Assembly (NCBI GenBank): GCA_039177505.1
Contig: JBCDFR010000012.1
Location: forward strand, 1-64,000
Source of the DNA: JABSQH01 sp039177505
Lineage (GTDB): Bacteria > Actinomycetota > Acidimicrobiia > Acidimicrobiales > Ilumatobacteraceae
Length of the DNA stretch: 64,000 nucleotides
Reading direction: 5' to 3'
Shown in pieces: positions 17,589 to 26,158 of this stretch (position 1 is the stretch's first letter; every line of letters begins with the position of its first letter). A model generated the notes under the pieces. It had not been told where the DNA came from. It worked only from the letters and a program-made list of their open reading frames with translations, and searched no databases. Made by a program: the position numbers and the translations under genes.

Positions 17589-18857
17589 CTACTCGAGCGT
17601 GGCGTAGTTCGTCGACCGGTCGGCGGTGCGCTCGCCGACCACCGATGCGGTGCACTCGGCAAGGTCGGCCAGGTAGTCGTCGATCACGCCGGTGTTCGTG
17701 TTGGAAATCGTCGAGTGCAGGCTGTCCGGCGGCGTCTGACGATCATGGAACCAGCCCCGTGCGAGCAGCGCATCGCCGAGGGCGAACATGTCGATCTGCG
17801 GTTCGAACGCAGCGTCGGCAGCGAGCGCGACAAGGTGAAATTGCCCATCGCCGAGCACATGGATGCCGTCGATGCCGGCCACACCGGCGCGGAATCGATC
17901 GGCGTTCTCCAGCGTCTGGCGCGTGAGGTCGACATACCCGTCGATGCCGAGGTGAGCGATCACCGCCCACGCGCAGGCCATCGGGAGACCCGACCGAGTG
18001 CCCTGCATGTTCGGTGAGGCGTAGAACCCGCCGAGCCAGCCATCGAACACGAACGTCTGGTACTTGCGCGACTGCTTCGTGCGATGCAGAACGACCGACA
18101 CACCCTTGGGGGCGTAGCCGAGTTTGTGAATGTCGGCCGAGATCGTCGTGACCCCAGGGACACGGAAGTCCCACGGCTGCACGTTGCGGCCGAGCATCTC
18201 CGCAAACGGCAACACGAACCCGCCCATGCATGCATCGACGTGACAGTTCGCGCCGACCGACTGGGCGAGCGCAGCGATGGCCGGAATGTCGTCTTGCACG
18301 CCTTGCGGGTACTGCGGAGCCGAGCCCACAACGACGGCGGTGTTCGGCCCCACGAGCTCAGCCATGGCATCGACATCGGCGGTCCAGTCGTCGCGCACCG
18401 GCGCCTTGCGCACGGTGAGGCCGAAGTTGTGCGCCGCCTTGTGAAACGCAGCGTGCGCCGACTCGGCCAGCACGATCTCGGGCTCGGTGACCCCGCGTTC
18501 GGCCGCCGCTCGCTCGCGGGCCGCCAACACCGAGCACAGGATCGACTCGGTGCCGCCACTGGTGAGGAATCCGGCCGCCGGGCCTTCCTCGAGGTCGCGG
18601 CCGTGGAGGAGGTCGGCGGTCCAGTTGACCACCTCTCGCTGGATCGCCCCGAGCGACGGGAACGCCTGTGTGTTCAGTGCGTTCTCGTGGAGATACAGCC
18701 GGGCGGCCTGGTCGGCGACCTCATGCACGCCGGGGCCGCCGTTGTACACCATCCCGAAGGTCTTGCCATCAGCCCAGCGCACGTCGTTGGCCCGCTTGTC
18801 GGTGAGCTCAGCGATTACGTCGTCGACAGCCCGCCCGGATTGTCCCAGTCCTGACAT
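17589..18857 (-). CDS. PLP-dependent decarboxylase/lyase, sphingosine-1-phosphate-lyase-like
   Basis: The 422-residue fold-type I PLP enzyme belongs to the group II decarboxylase superfamily. The PLP Lys lies in 'ISADIHKLGYAPKGVS', a form closest to sphingosine-1-phosphate lyases rather than glutamate decarboxylases. Other landmarks are 'TSGGTESILCSVLAARERA' (cofactor phosphate region), 'HAAFHKAAHNFGL' and 'CHVDACMGGFVLPF', whose Asp contacts the pyridine nitrogen. The substrate in this bacterium is unknown. GGGAG lies 9 nt upstream of ATG 18857. Confidence 0.8.
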   Translation of the reverse strand: MSGLGQSGRAVDDVIAELTDKRANDVRWADGKTFGMVYNGGPGVHEVADQAARLYLHENALNTQAFPSLGAIQREVVNWTADLLHGRDLEEGPAAGFLTSGGTESILCSVLAARERAAAERGVTEPEIVLAESAHAAFHKAAHNFGLTVRKAPVRDDWTADVDAMAELVGPNTAVVVGSAPQYPQGVQDDIPAIAALAQSVGANCHVDACMGGFVLPFAEMLGRNVQPWDFRVPGVTTISADIHKLGYAPKGVSVVLHRTKQSRKYQTFVFDGWLGGFYASPNMQGTRSGLPMACAWAVIAHLGIDGYVDLTRQTLENADRFRAGVAGIDGIHVLGDGQFHLVALAADAAFEPQIDMFALGDALLARGWFHDRQTPPDSLHSTISNTNTGVIDDYLADLAECTASVVGERTADRSTNYATLE

Positions 18858-18923
18858 CTGCGCAGTCTCCCACGCACCGCCACCCCCATCCGACCCCTGC
18901 CAATTGGGCGCCCCACGCCTCAC

Positions 18924-18964
18924 CGGTGAGCGAATGCGCCACCTGCGGGCCTTCTCCCTCACCG
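18924..18964. repeat. 41-nt hairpin repeat, copy 1 (partly decayed)
   Basis: Arms GGTGAGC and CCTCACC enclose 25 nt with the conserved ACCTG loop start. The 5' half matches the copy at 27796, the 3' half the copies at 19942 and 20004. The inner stem is mostly lost. It lies just upstream of the LLM promoter at 18983. Confidence 0.65.
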
Positions 18965-18982
18965 CAAGTGCGTCACGGCCCC

Positions 18983-18988
18983 TAGGGT
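18983..18988 (+). promoter_or_regulatory. -10 element TAGGGT, leaderless start
   Basis: It lies 7 nt before GTG 18996. Confidence 0.6.
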
Positions 18989-18995
18989 GCCGGAC

Positions 18996-19928
18996 GTGCA
19001 GCTCTCCCAACTCCGTGTATTCACCGAACCCCAGCAGGGCGCGTCGTATAACGACCTGCTGTCCGTTGCGCAGCGCGCCGAGGCGCTGGGCTTCGATGCG
19101 TTTTTCCGATCCGATCACTGGCTCAAGATGGGTGACGCCGACGGCTTCCCCGGGCCCACCGACGCCTGGATCACCCTCAGCGGCCTGGCGCGCGAGACCG
19201 AGCGAATCCGGCTCGGCACGCTCGTCACGTCGGCGACGTTCCGCTACCCGGGCCCGCTGGCGATCTCGGTCGCCCAGGTCGATCAGATGTCAGGCGGCCG
19301 CGCCGAACTCGGCCTCGGTGCCGGATGGTACGAGCAGGAACACACCGCCTACGGGCTGCCGTTCCCCGCGCTCGGCGAGCGATTCGATCGCCTCGAAGAG
19401 CAACTCGAGATCATCACCGGTATGTGGTCGACCCCGGTCGGCGAAACGTTCTCGTTCGACGGCAGGCACTACCCCGTCACCGACTCGCCAGCACTGCCCA
19501 AGCCCGCCCAGGCACGCGTGCCGTTGATCATCGGCGGCGGTGGGCCGAAGCGTACGCCCGCACTGGCCGCCCGCTTCGCCACCGAGTTCAACACGCCGTT
19601 CGTTCCGCGCGAGTTCTTCTCGGCCCAGACCGATCGGGTGCGCGCCGCGTGCGAGTCGATCGATCGCGACCCCGGCGAGATCACCTTCTCGGCCGCACTC
19701 GTGTTGTGCTGCGGAGCCGACGACGCCGAGGTCGCACGCCGAGCCGCGGCAATCGGCCGTGAGCCCGACGAGCTGCGTACCAACGGTGCAGCCGGCACGC
19801 CCGCGGAGGTCGCCGAGACGCTCGCGGCATGGTCGGAGGCGGGTGCGGAGCGCATCTATCTGCAGGTGCTCGACCTCGCGGACCTCGATCATCTCGATCT
19901 GGTCGCCTCCGAGGTCGCCACGTCCTGA
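18996..19928 (+). CDS. LLM-class F420-dependent oxidoreductase
   Basis: This 310-residue luciferase-like TIM barrel differs in subfamily from the one at 776. Landmarks are 'AEALGFDAFFRSDHWLKMG', 'RIRLGTLVTSATFRYPGPL', 'VDQMSGGRAELGLGAGWYE', 'LPFPALGERFDRLEEQLEI' and 'VPLIIGGGGPKRTPALAARF', all typical of F420-dependent members. It probably performs a hydride-transfer reaction with F420; the substrate is unknown. GTG 18996 is chosen from the -10 spacing; the GTG three codons earlier overlaps the motif itself. Confidence 0.88.
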   Translation: MQLSQLRVFTEPQQGASYNDLLSVAQRAEALGFDAFFRSDHWLKMGDADGFPGPTDAWITLSGLARETERIRLGTLVTSATFRYPGPLAISVAQVDQMSGGRAELGLGAGWYEQEHTAYGLPFPALGERFDRLEEQLEIITGMWSTPVGETFSFDGRHYPVTDSPALPKPAQARVPLIIGGGGPKRTPALAARFATEFNTPFVPREFFSAQTDRVRAACESIDRDPGEITFSAALVLCCGADDAEVARRAAAIGREPDELRTNGAAGTPAEVAETLAAWSEAGAERIYLQVLDLADLDHLDLVASEVATS

Positions 19929-19941
19929 CGCACGACATCAC

Positions 19942-19982
19942 CGGTGAGGCAAACGGCTCCCTGTGGGCCAGTTCCCTCACCG
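19942..19982. repeat. 41-nt hairpin repeat, copy 2
   Basis: The outer stem is CGGTGAGG/CCTCACCG and the inner stem AAC-GGC/GCC-A-GTT, around the loop TCCCTGTGG. It begins 14 nt after the LLM stop codon. It is identical to copy 3 over 47 nt, with a 62-nt period. Confidence 0.85.
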
Positions 19983-20003
19983 CGGCGCAGCCCACCCGAT
20001 CAC

Positions 20004-20044
20004 CGGTGAGGCAAACGGCTCCCTGTGGGCCAGTTCCCTCACCG
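20004..20044. repeat. 41-nt hairpin repeat, copy 3
   Basis: This is a tandem duplicate of the copy at 19942. It ends 20 nt before the TAGGGT element of the amidohydrolase. Confidence 0.85.
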
Positions 20045-20064
20045 CTCGGGGTGGACCGCACGCC

Positions 20065-20070
20065 TAGGGT
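20065..20070 (+). promoter_or_regulatory. -10 element TAGGGT, leaderless start
   Basis: It lies 6 nt before ATG 20077. Confidence 0.6.
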
Positions 20071-20076
20071 GCGGCC

Positions 20077-21768
20077 ATGAGCGGACAGCACCGGGGAACT
20101 GCGAGTGAGCCGGACGCGCCAACGGTCATCTACCCGGCGCGCAGGATCGTCACCGGTAACCCATCGGACCCTCTGGCCGACGCTGTCGCCGTGCGCGAGG
20201 GCAGAGTGCTCGCCGCGGGCAGCCTCGACGAGTGCCGCTCGTGGGGACCCCACCAGATCGACGACCGCTTCGCCGACCTCGTGCTCACATCCGGGATGAT
20301 CGAGGCCCACGGGCACACCCTCGAAGGTGCATTCGCCTCACTGCCGTACGTCGGCTGGTTCGATCGCCATCGGGTCGACGGCGGCATGTCACCTGGCATC
20401 CGCAGCTACGGCGCGCTCCTCGACCGGCTGCATGAGCTCGTCGCGGCCGAACCCGGCTCGACCGAGCCGCTGGTGGTCGGCGGGTTCGACCCGATCTACT
20501 TCGAAGACGAAGAGCGGTTGACCTGCCATCACCTCGATGAAGTCTCGACCACCCGGCCGATCTTCGTGTTCCACGCCAATGCTCACCTGGCCACCGTGAA
20601 CACGGCGATGCTCGACCGCCACGAGATCACGCGCGACGCCACCACGCCCGGTGTCGCCCGCAGCCCCGACGGCGAACCGAACGGCGAACTACAGGAACAG
20701 CCGGCGATGATGCTCGCCCGCTCGGGCCTCTCGGTGATCAGCAACAAGATGAACGACCCGCAGGCGTTGCGCGACCTCGGCCAGATCTGCGCCAACCAAG
20801 GCGTAACGATGCTGTGCGATCTGCTGAGCCCCGGACTCACACGTCCGGACGAGCCCGCCAAATGGCACCAGGTGATCGATGACCCTGCATACCCGGCGCG
20901 GCTGCTCCAGCGACACGTCGCAGCGATGGCACCCGGCGAGTTCGACTGGGAAGAGTCGGCCGAGTTGCTCGTCCAACTCCGCCGAGACGACACCGACAAG
21001 CTGCGCACTGCCGGCATCAAGATCGTCCTCGACGGATCGATCCAAGGCTTCACCGCCAAGATGGATTGGCCCGGCTACTACACCGGCACCGACCATGGGT
21101 TATGGATCGTGGCTCCGGACCAGCTGTACGACATCGCTGCGCCGTTCCACCGTCGCGGCATCAACATCCACGTGCACTGCAACGGCGACCTCACCATCGA
21201 TCTGTGGATCGACACCGTCGAACGGTTGCTGCTCGAACACCCGTGGCTCGACCATCGCCACACGGTGCAACACAGCCAGCTCACCACCGCGGCCCAATTC
21301 CGACGGATGGCCAAGCTGGGGATGTGCGCCAACATCTTCTCGAATCACATCTGGTACTGGGGCGACCAGCACCACGACCTCACCGTCGGGCCGGAGCGGG
21401 CGCGCCGCCTCGAAGCGGCCGCCACCGCAGCGCGCGAGGGCGTGTCGTTCTCGCTGCACTCCGACGCCAACGTGACGCCGCTCGGACAGCTGCACGTGAT
21501 GTGGTGCGCGGTGAACCGGGTCACACCATCTGGTCGGGTCCTCGGTGAACACGAGCGGATCTCGGCGGAGCTGGCGTTGCAGGCGGTCACGCTCAATGCC
21601 GCGTACCAGCTGCATCTCGATCGAGAGTTCGGCACGATCGAGTGCGGGAAGGCCGCCGACTTCACGGTGCTCGGCGAGGATCCGCTCGCCGTCGACCCAA
21701 TGACCATCCGGGACATCCCCGTGTGGGGCACCGTGGTGGGTGGGACACCCTTCGCAGCTGCCGGCTAG
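20077..21768 (+). CDS. Amidohydrolase family protein (YtcJ-like)
   Basis: The 563-residue metal-dependent hydrolase is of the amidohydrolase-3 type. The N-terminal beta-sandwich ('AVAVREGRVLAAGSLDECRS') leads to 'GMIEAHGHTLEGAF', where the usual HxH appears as H-G-H. 'NIHVHCNGDLTIDLWID' and 'HRHTVQHSQLTTAAQFRRM' supply further metal-site histidines. 'FSLHSDANVTPLGQL' carries the catalytic Asp and 'GTIECGKAADFTVLGEDPL' closes the sandwich. It is likely cytoplasmic, cleaving an amide, imide or ester; the substrate is unknown. Its stop overlaps the convergent GTPase stop through a shared CTAG. Confidence 0.82.
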   Translation: MSGQHRGTASEPDAPTVIYPARRIVTGNPSDPLADAVAVREGRVLAAGSLDECRSWGPHQIDDRFADLVLTSGMIEAHGHTLEGAFASLPYVGWFDRHRVDGGMSPGIRSYGALLDRLHELVAAEPGSTEPLVVGGFDPIYFEDEERLTCHHLDEVSTTRPIFVFHANAHLATVNTAMLDRHEITRDATTPGVARSPDGEPNGELQEQPAMMLARSGLSVISNKMNDPQALRDLGQICANQGVTMLCDLLSPGLTRPDEPAKWHQVIDDPAYPARLLQRHVAAMAPGEFDWEESAELLVQLRRDDTDKLRTAGIKIVLDGSIQGFTAKMDWPGYYTGTDHGLWIVAPDQLYDIAAPFHRRGINIHVHCNGDLTIDLWIDTVERLLLEHPWLDHRHTVQHSQLTTAAQFRRMAKLGMCANIFSNHIWYWGDQHHDLTVGPERARRLEAAATAAREGVSFSLHSDANVTPLGQLHVMWCAVNRVTPSGRVLGEHERISAELALQAVTLNAAYQLHLDREFGTIECGKAADFTVLGEDPLAVDPMTIRDIPVWGTVVGGTPFAAAG

Positions 21769-22643
21769 ACCGGCTCGTCGGAGCGGACCGCGATCGACAC
21801 GAGTACCGACTCGTCGATCACGGCCGGCGACGGATGTATGTCGGTTCGTCGGCCGACCCGCTGCACCTCGACCGCAGACCCGTCGTCGAGCAACACGATC
21901 CCCTTGGCGCGCACGACGGCTCGGCCCATTCCATCGAGCAGCACATCGAGCGCCGTCCGCGAGATCGGCGCGGCCGAACGCCAGGTCGATGTGGTGTAGA
22001 GGCCACCGACCTCGGGGCCGCGCGAGTCGAGCGAGGGTCGTGGGTCGTCGATCCCCAGGATCTCGGTGGTCGGAACATCGCCGCGCACCGCAGTGATCAA
22101 CGGCGCGTCAGTGATCGACGCGATAACCGCCGACGCGGCGCGTGCGCCGGCCGCGTCGACCCGATCGGTGTTGGTGAGCACGACGAGGTCGGCGCCCTGC
22201 AGTTGACGACGTACCTCGTCGCCCACATAACGGTCGTCGACCGAGTCGCCGATTGAACTCGCGGCCGCGAGCACGACCACGCCACCGGGCCGAAACGGCG
22301 GCACTGTGCCCCAGTGGGCCACAACAGCTGGATCGGCGACGCCGCTGGCCTCGATCAACACATGATCGACATCAGCGCGACCGACCTGGTCGAGCGCCAC
22401 ACCGAGTCCGTCGGCGACCGTGCAGCACACACACCCGTTCGGCAGATTGATCACGCCGTCATGGACATCGCCGAGCAGGGTGCTGTCGATCCCGACCTCG
22501 CCGAAGTCGTTCACGATCACACCCAACCGACGACCGGAAGCCCGCGTGAGCACGTGATTCAGCAGGGTCGTCTTGCCCGCGCCGAGATAGCCGCCGATCA
22601 CCGTCAGAGGAACCCGCGACGGTGGTGCCGACGACGTGCTCAT
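21765..22643 (-). CDS. COG0523 (CobW/YeiR-like) metal-chaperone GTPase
   Basis: The protein has 292 residues. Walker A is 'GYLGAGKTTLLNH', 'VIVNDFGEVGID' is the switch I region, 'NGCVCCTV' the conserved CxCC metal motif, 'VLIEASGVADP' the switch II region and 'VVLTNTDRVD' the guanine-specificity loop with N/TNxD in place of NKxD. Family members insert or store Zn, Co or Fe using GTP. No metalloenzyme partner is next to it. It overlaps the preceding serine-hydrolase stop as TGATG, so the two are co-translated. Confidence 0.85.
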   Translation of the reverse strand: MSTSSAPPSRVPLTVIGGYLGAGKTTLLNHVLTRASGRRLGVIVNDFGEVGIDSTLLGDVHDGVINLPNGCVCCTVADGLGVALDQVGRADVDHVLIEASGVADPAVVAHWGTVPPFRPGGVVVLAAASSIGDSVDDRYVGDEVRRQLQGADLVVLTNTDRVDAAGARAASAVIASITDAPLITAVRGDVPTTEILGIDDPRPSLDSRGPEVGGLYTTSTWRSAAPISRTALDVLLDGMGRAVVRAKGIVLLDDGSAVEVQRVGRRTDIHPSPAVIDESVLVSIAVRSDEPV

Positions 22644-23911
22644 CAGGCGAACACGAAACCGCCGGCCGCAAACGCTCGATCGACCATCGCTCGCAGATTC
22701 GACGACTCGCTCGGGGTCGAGCCGGCGACGAGCACCGCCCAGGTGACACCGTCGTTGCGGTTCAGCACCATGGCGTGGGTGCTCTCCAGCGTGCCGGTGT
22801 GCCCGTGGACGCCATCGCCGTACAGCAGCAGACCCATGCCGTAGCCGCGGTCGCCGCCGCCGGTGCCGCTCGTGCGCATCATCTCCACCGACGGCGCGGT
22901 CAGCGGTTTCCATCCTGGCGTCGACAAGTCGATGCTGTCGAGGATCGTCACGATGTCCCCGGCCGTGGCGACCCAGGCGCCCGCTCCGCCGAGCGCCTCC
23001 ATGTAGTTCCGGCCCTCGGTGGTGTAGTGCTCGATCTCACCGGGGCCCGGGTCATAGGAGGGCGCGATGCGCATTCCCGAGATCCCGAGCGGTGTGAGGA
23101 TGCGCTCATACACCACCTCCTCGTAGCGCTGCCCGGTGAGCTGTTCGATCAGCATCCCGAGCACGCAGTAGTTCATGTTGCTGTAGTCGTAGCCGTTGCC
23201 CCCGATGGGCCCAGTGAACCCGGCCGCCGCTGCCTGTGGACACGCCCATACTCGATTGGAGAAGAACGTCGACTGCGACTGGGGAAAGCCCGACGTGTGC
23301 GTCAGGAGCTGGCGCACCGTGATCGCCGACGCCCGAGCCGACGGATCGTCGATGCCGACATGCGCGGCGACCTGCGCCCCGACCGGCTGATCGAGGCCGA
23401 CGAGACCATCCTCGACGAGCTGCATCACCGTGATCGCCGTGATCGGCTTGCTGATGCTGGCGATGCGGAAGCGGTCGTCGAGACCCGCTGGCGCAAACGA
23501 TTCGGGCGACTGCCGCCCCAGCGTCGCTTCGTGGACGAGCTCGCCGTTGATCGCAACCGCGACCGACAGTGCCTGCGATCCTCCGCCGAGGATCTCGTCG
23601 CGAAGGGATGCGTCGAACGCCGCCCATCCGGTGAGCGTCGGCACCGTCGAGGTCGGCACGACCGGCGGTCGCACGACGCCGTCGTCGGCTGCTCGACGGG
23701 GCTCGCTCGCCGCGGCCGCGCCGTCGGCGACGACGACCGGCGAGACCGGAGCGCCCGGCGACGACTCAACCTCTGGCGCGGCTGCCGGCGACTGACCATC
23801 CGCACCGTCATCACTGCGATCGACCAGACTGCACGAGGCCAGGGCGAGCGCGACGAGCAGGGCGCCACCGACGACGGGGAACCGTCTTGGTGCGCGCACG
23901 TACAAGGTCAT
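22643..23911 (-). CDS. Serine hydrolase lipoprotein (class C beta-lactamase / PBP-like)
   Basis: The protein has 422 residues. The signal peptide ends with a lipobox 'LALASC', followed by an acidic/Pro-rich linker to about residue 100. The penicillin-recognising fold then shows SxxK as 'SISK' in 'RIASISKPITAITVMQLVE', YxN as 'YSN' in 'GYDYSNMNYCVLG', and the third motif as HTG in 'GVHGHTGTLE'. HTG rather than KTG is usual in esterase-like and D-aminopeptidase members. It acts outside the membrane, on peptidoglycan, peptides or esters. ATG 23911 begins the signal peptide. It is first of a two-gene unit with the GTPase. Confidence 0.85.
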   Translation of the reverse strand: MTLYVRAPRRFPVVGGALLVALALASCSLVDRSDDGADGQSPAAAPEVESSPGAPVSPVVVADGAAAASEPRRAADDGVVRPPVVPTSTVPTLTGWAAFDASLRDEILGGGSQALSVAVAINGELVHEATLGRQSPESFAPAGLDDRFRIASISKPITAITVMQLVEDGLVGLDQPVGAQVAAHVGIDDPSARASAITVRQLLTHTSGFPQSQSTFFSNRVWACPQAAAAGFTGPIGGNGYDYSNMNYCVLGMLIEQLTGQRYEEVVYERILTPLGISGMRIAPSYDPGPGEIEHYTTEGRNYMEALGGAGAWVATAGDIVTILDSIDLSTPGWKPLTAPSVEMMRTSGTGGGDRGYGMGLLLYGDGVHGHTGTLESTHAMVLNRNDGVTWAVLVAGSTPSESSNLRAMVDRAFAAGGFVFA

Positions 23912-23957
23912 CCGCACAGTTTGACCGCTGATCGCGCGAACCACACCATCGATCGTG

Positions 23958-23983
23958 ACCGGTCAGGAATTTTCCTGACCGGT
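23958..23983. terminator. Perfect 12-bp hairpin between ligD-polymerase and serine hydrolase
   Basis: ACCGGTCAGGAA and TTCCTGACCGGT are perfect inverse complements around TT. It lies about 45 nt upstream of the hydrolase start and 100 nt beyond the LigD stop. With no T-tract it could be a terminator or a dyad operator for the hydrolase. Confidence 0.45.
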
Positions 23984-24081
23984 GGCGTTCAAGTCGCCAC
24001 TTTGCGCGGCCGCGACATTAGGGTCTAGTTGACCGTGACACACAACATTGATGGCCGAACAGGCGCGTCGATGTCGCTCGA

Positions 24082-24996
24082 TCAGCCCGGTCGCGGCAGC
24101 TCTTGGGACACGCTAACCACGGGCTCGAACAAGTCGCCCAGCGACTCGACCCGGTCGAGCACAGCCGCCGCATCGAACGACAGCTCGATGCGGGCCGAGG
24201 CAGCGTCTGCGACCTCGTCCCACGACACCGGCGTCGACACCGTCGGTGTCGGCCGCGCCCGCAGCGAGTAGGGAGCGATCGTCGTCTTGTGGTGCGCGTT
24301 CTGGCTCCAATCGACGAACACCTTGCCGGGCCGCTCCGCCTTGGCCATCACCGTGGTCGTCGAGCCGGGCCGCCGACGATCCAGTAGTTGCCCGACCGCC
24401 AGCGCAAAGTCGGCCGCCGCGTCGTGGGTCGGCGCGGCGGCCGGATCGTCGTCGTTGAGCGGTACGTACAGCTGGAGACCCTTCGATCCCGATGTCTTGC
24501 ACCAGCCGTCGAGCTGCACCGCAGCCAGAACGTCGCGGATCTCCAGTGCCACCTGACAGCACTCCACAATGGAGGTCTGCGGACCGGGGTCGAGATCGAA
24601 CACCAGCGTCCGCGGGTGGTCGAGATCGGCAGCGACCGCCATGGGCGCGTGCAGCTCGATCGCCGCCAAGTTGGCCGCCCACACCATCGCCGCCGGCTCT
24701 TCAATTCGGCAGTACTCGATGCCGCCGCGGCGATCACCGGGACCGAGCGCCACCGGCACCCATTCTGGCCGATGCGACGGGCAGCGCTTCTCGAAGAACC
24801 CCTGCTGCTCGGTGCCGTCGGGAAACCGCCGGAACGTCAGACATCGTCCCGCCAGATGCGGAATCGCCCATGGAGAGATCCGGGCGTGATAATCGACGAC
24901 CTGGGCCTTGGTGAACCCCGACGGATACAGCACCTTGTCGAGGTTCGTCAGCCGCACGGAGCGGCCGTCGATGTCGACCTCGATCGGCGCGGCCAC
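24082..24996 (-). CDS. ligD (polymerase domain): Stand-alone LigD-type polymerase/primase domain (NHEJ)
   Basis: The 304-residue archaeo-eukaryotic-primase-like domain fills gaps and adds ribonucleotides at broken DNA ends. Family features are 'LTNLDKVLYPSGFTKAQVVDY', 'CLTFRRFPDGTEQQGFFEKR' split over two strands, the catalytic acidic pair in 'LVFDLDPGP', 'KTSGSKGLQLYVPL' and 'KVFVDWSQNAHHKTTIAPYS'. No ligase or nuclease domain is fused. GTG 24996 lies 15 nt after the Ku stop, so both are one operon. A ligase partner must be encoded elsewhere. Confidence 0.92.
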   Translation of the reverse strand: MAAPIEVDIDGRSVRLTNLDKVLYPSGFTKAQVVDYHARISPWAIPHLAGRCLTFRRFPDGTEQQGFFEKRCPSHRPEWVPVALGPGDRRGGIEYCRIEEPAAMVWAANLAAIELHAPMAVAADLDHPRTLVFDLDPGPQTSIVECCQVALEIRDVLAAVQLDGWCKTSGSKGLQLYVPLNDDDPAAAPTHDAAADFALAVGQLLDRRRPGSTTTVMAKAERPGKVFVDWSQNAHHKTTIAPYSLRARPTPTVSTPVSWDEVADAASARIELSFDAAAVLDRVESLGDLFEPVVSVSQELPRPG

Positions 24997-25011
24997 GGTT
25001 CGTGCGACGCG

Positions 25012-25920
25012 CTACGCGGACTTGGCGGCCTGGCGTTTGGCCGCCTTCTTCGCCGCGATCTTCTTGGTAGGGCTTTTCTTCGCCGCCTTCTTCTTGGCGC
25101 CCTTCTTGGCCGCGGCCTTCTTGGCGGGATGGCGCGAACGTGCCGCTTTGGCGGCCTCGACCGATGCTTCCAGCGCCGCCATGATGTCGACGACCTTGGG
25201 CTTCTCGGCAGCGACCTCGGGGGTGGTCAACTCCTCCCCTTCGGCCTTGGCACGAATCAGCGCCATCACCTGTTCGCGGTACTCGTCGTGGTACTTGCCC
25301 GGCTCGAACGCGGCGACGAGTGAGTCCACGAGCGACTCGGCCATGGTCACCTCCCGGTCGTCGACTTCGATGTCGTCGAGACCGTGGAGCTCGTCGATGT
25401 CGGTCGGATCGACGACCTCGTCGGCGTAGGCCAGTTGCGACATGACGAGACGTCCGTCCTCGGCCCGGATCGCTGCGGTGTACTGCTTGTTGCGCATGAC
25501 GAACCGACCGATGGCGACGCGGCCGCTCGACTCGAGTGCCCGGGCCAAGAGCACGTAGGGCTTCGGTGGCCCGTCCGGGGCCAGGTAGTACGCAGTCTCG
25601 TAGTACACCGGGTCGATCTCGGTGAGATCGACGAACTCCTGGAGGTCGATCATCTTGGTCGCCACCGGCATGAACGGTTCGAGTTCGTCGGGATCAACCA
25701 CGACGTAGCGGCCTTTGGCGATCTCGTACCCCTTCACGATGTGGTCCTCACCGACCTCTTCACCCGTCTCGGCGTTCACCTTGCGGTAACGAATACGGGC
25801 CATGTTGCGTTCGTCGAGCTGGTTGAACGAGACGCTCTGGCGGCGCACGGCGTGGTACAGCTTGACCGGGATCGCCACCAGCCCAAACGAAATCGTGCCG
25901 CTCCACACGGGACGTGCCAT
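25012..25920 (-). CDS. ku: Ku DNA end-binding protein
   Basis: The 302-residue bacterial Ku homodimer subunit rings broken DNA ends and recruits LigD. 'MARPVWSGTISFGLVAIPV' is the classic start, followed by 'RIRYRKVNAETGEEV', 'YYLAPDGPPKPYVLLARAL' and 'GKYHDEYREQVMALI'. The last 45 residues are a Lys/Ala tail ('KKAAKKSPTKKIAAKK') as in actinobacterial Ku, which aids DNA binding. ATG 25920 is chosen by family alignment. It is co-transcribed with the polymerase domain. Confidence 0.95.
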   Translation of the reverse strand: MARPVWSGTISFGLVAIPVKLYHAVRRQSVSFNQLDERNMARIRYRKVNAETGEEVGEDHIVKGYEIAKGRYVVVDPDELEPFMPVATKMIDLQEFVDLTEIDPVYYETAYYLAPDGPPKPYVLLARALESSGRVAIGRFVMRNKQYTAAIRAEDGRLVMSQLAYADEVVDPTDIDELHGLDDIEVDDREVTMAESLVDSLVAAFEPGKYHDEYREQVMALIRAKAEGEELTTPEVAAEKPKVVDIMAALEASVEAAKAARSRHPAKKAAAKKGAKKKAAKKSPTKKIAAKKAAKRQAAKSA

Positions 25921-26158
25921 CCCACCAGTCAAGCACGTTGATCTTCGGGCTCGGTCGACGTGCACCACGAGCTCGGACGCTCTAGCGGGCTTGCCCTCGC
26001 GTCCCGGGCTCCCTGCGCCACCGCTCCGGTCGCCTGCCCGGCTATGTCGCGGGCGGTAGACAACACAGTCGCACGCGTGCTCCGATCCAGGCGGGCGAAC
26101 GCCATGGGCGCGGACACAGAGGCGAGGGAAAGGCCACCAGGCCGACCGAGCCCGATGG
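25921..26158. other. Intergenic region, nothing recognised
   Basis: These are 238 bases between the Ku start and the end of the membrane-protein gene. I see no RNA gene, hairpin or conserved motif beyond a possible TAGAGC about 60 nt before Ku. Confidence 0.4.

Noticed and set aside
25921..26158. A possible tRNA or small RNA gene in the Ku/membrane-protein gap
   Set aside because: I could not find a T-loop, an acceptor stem or any stable hairpin there.
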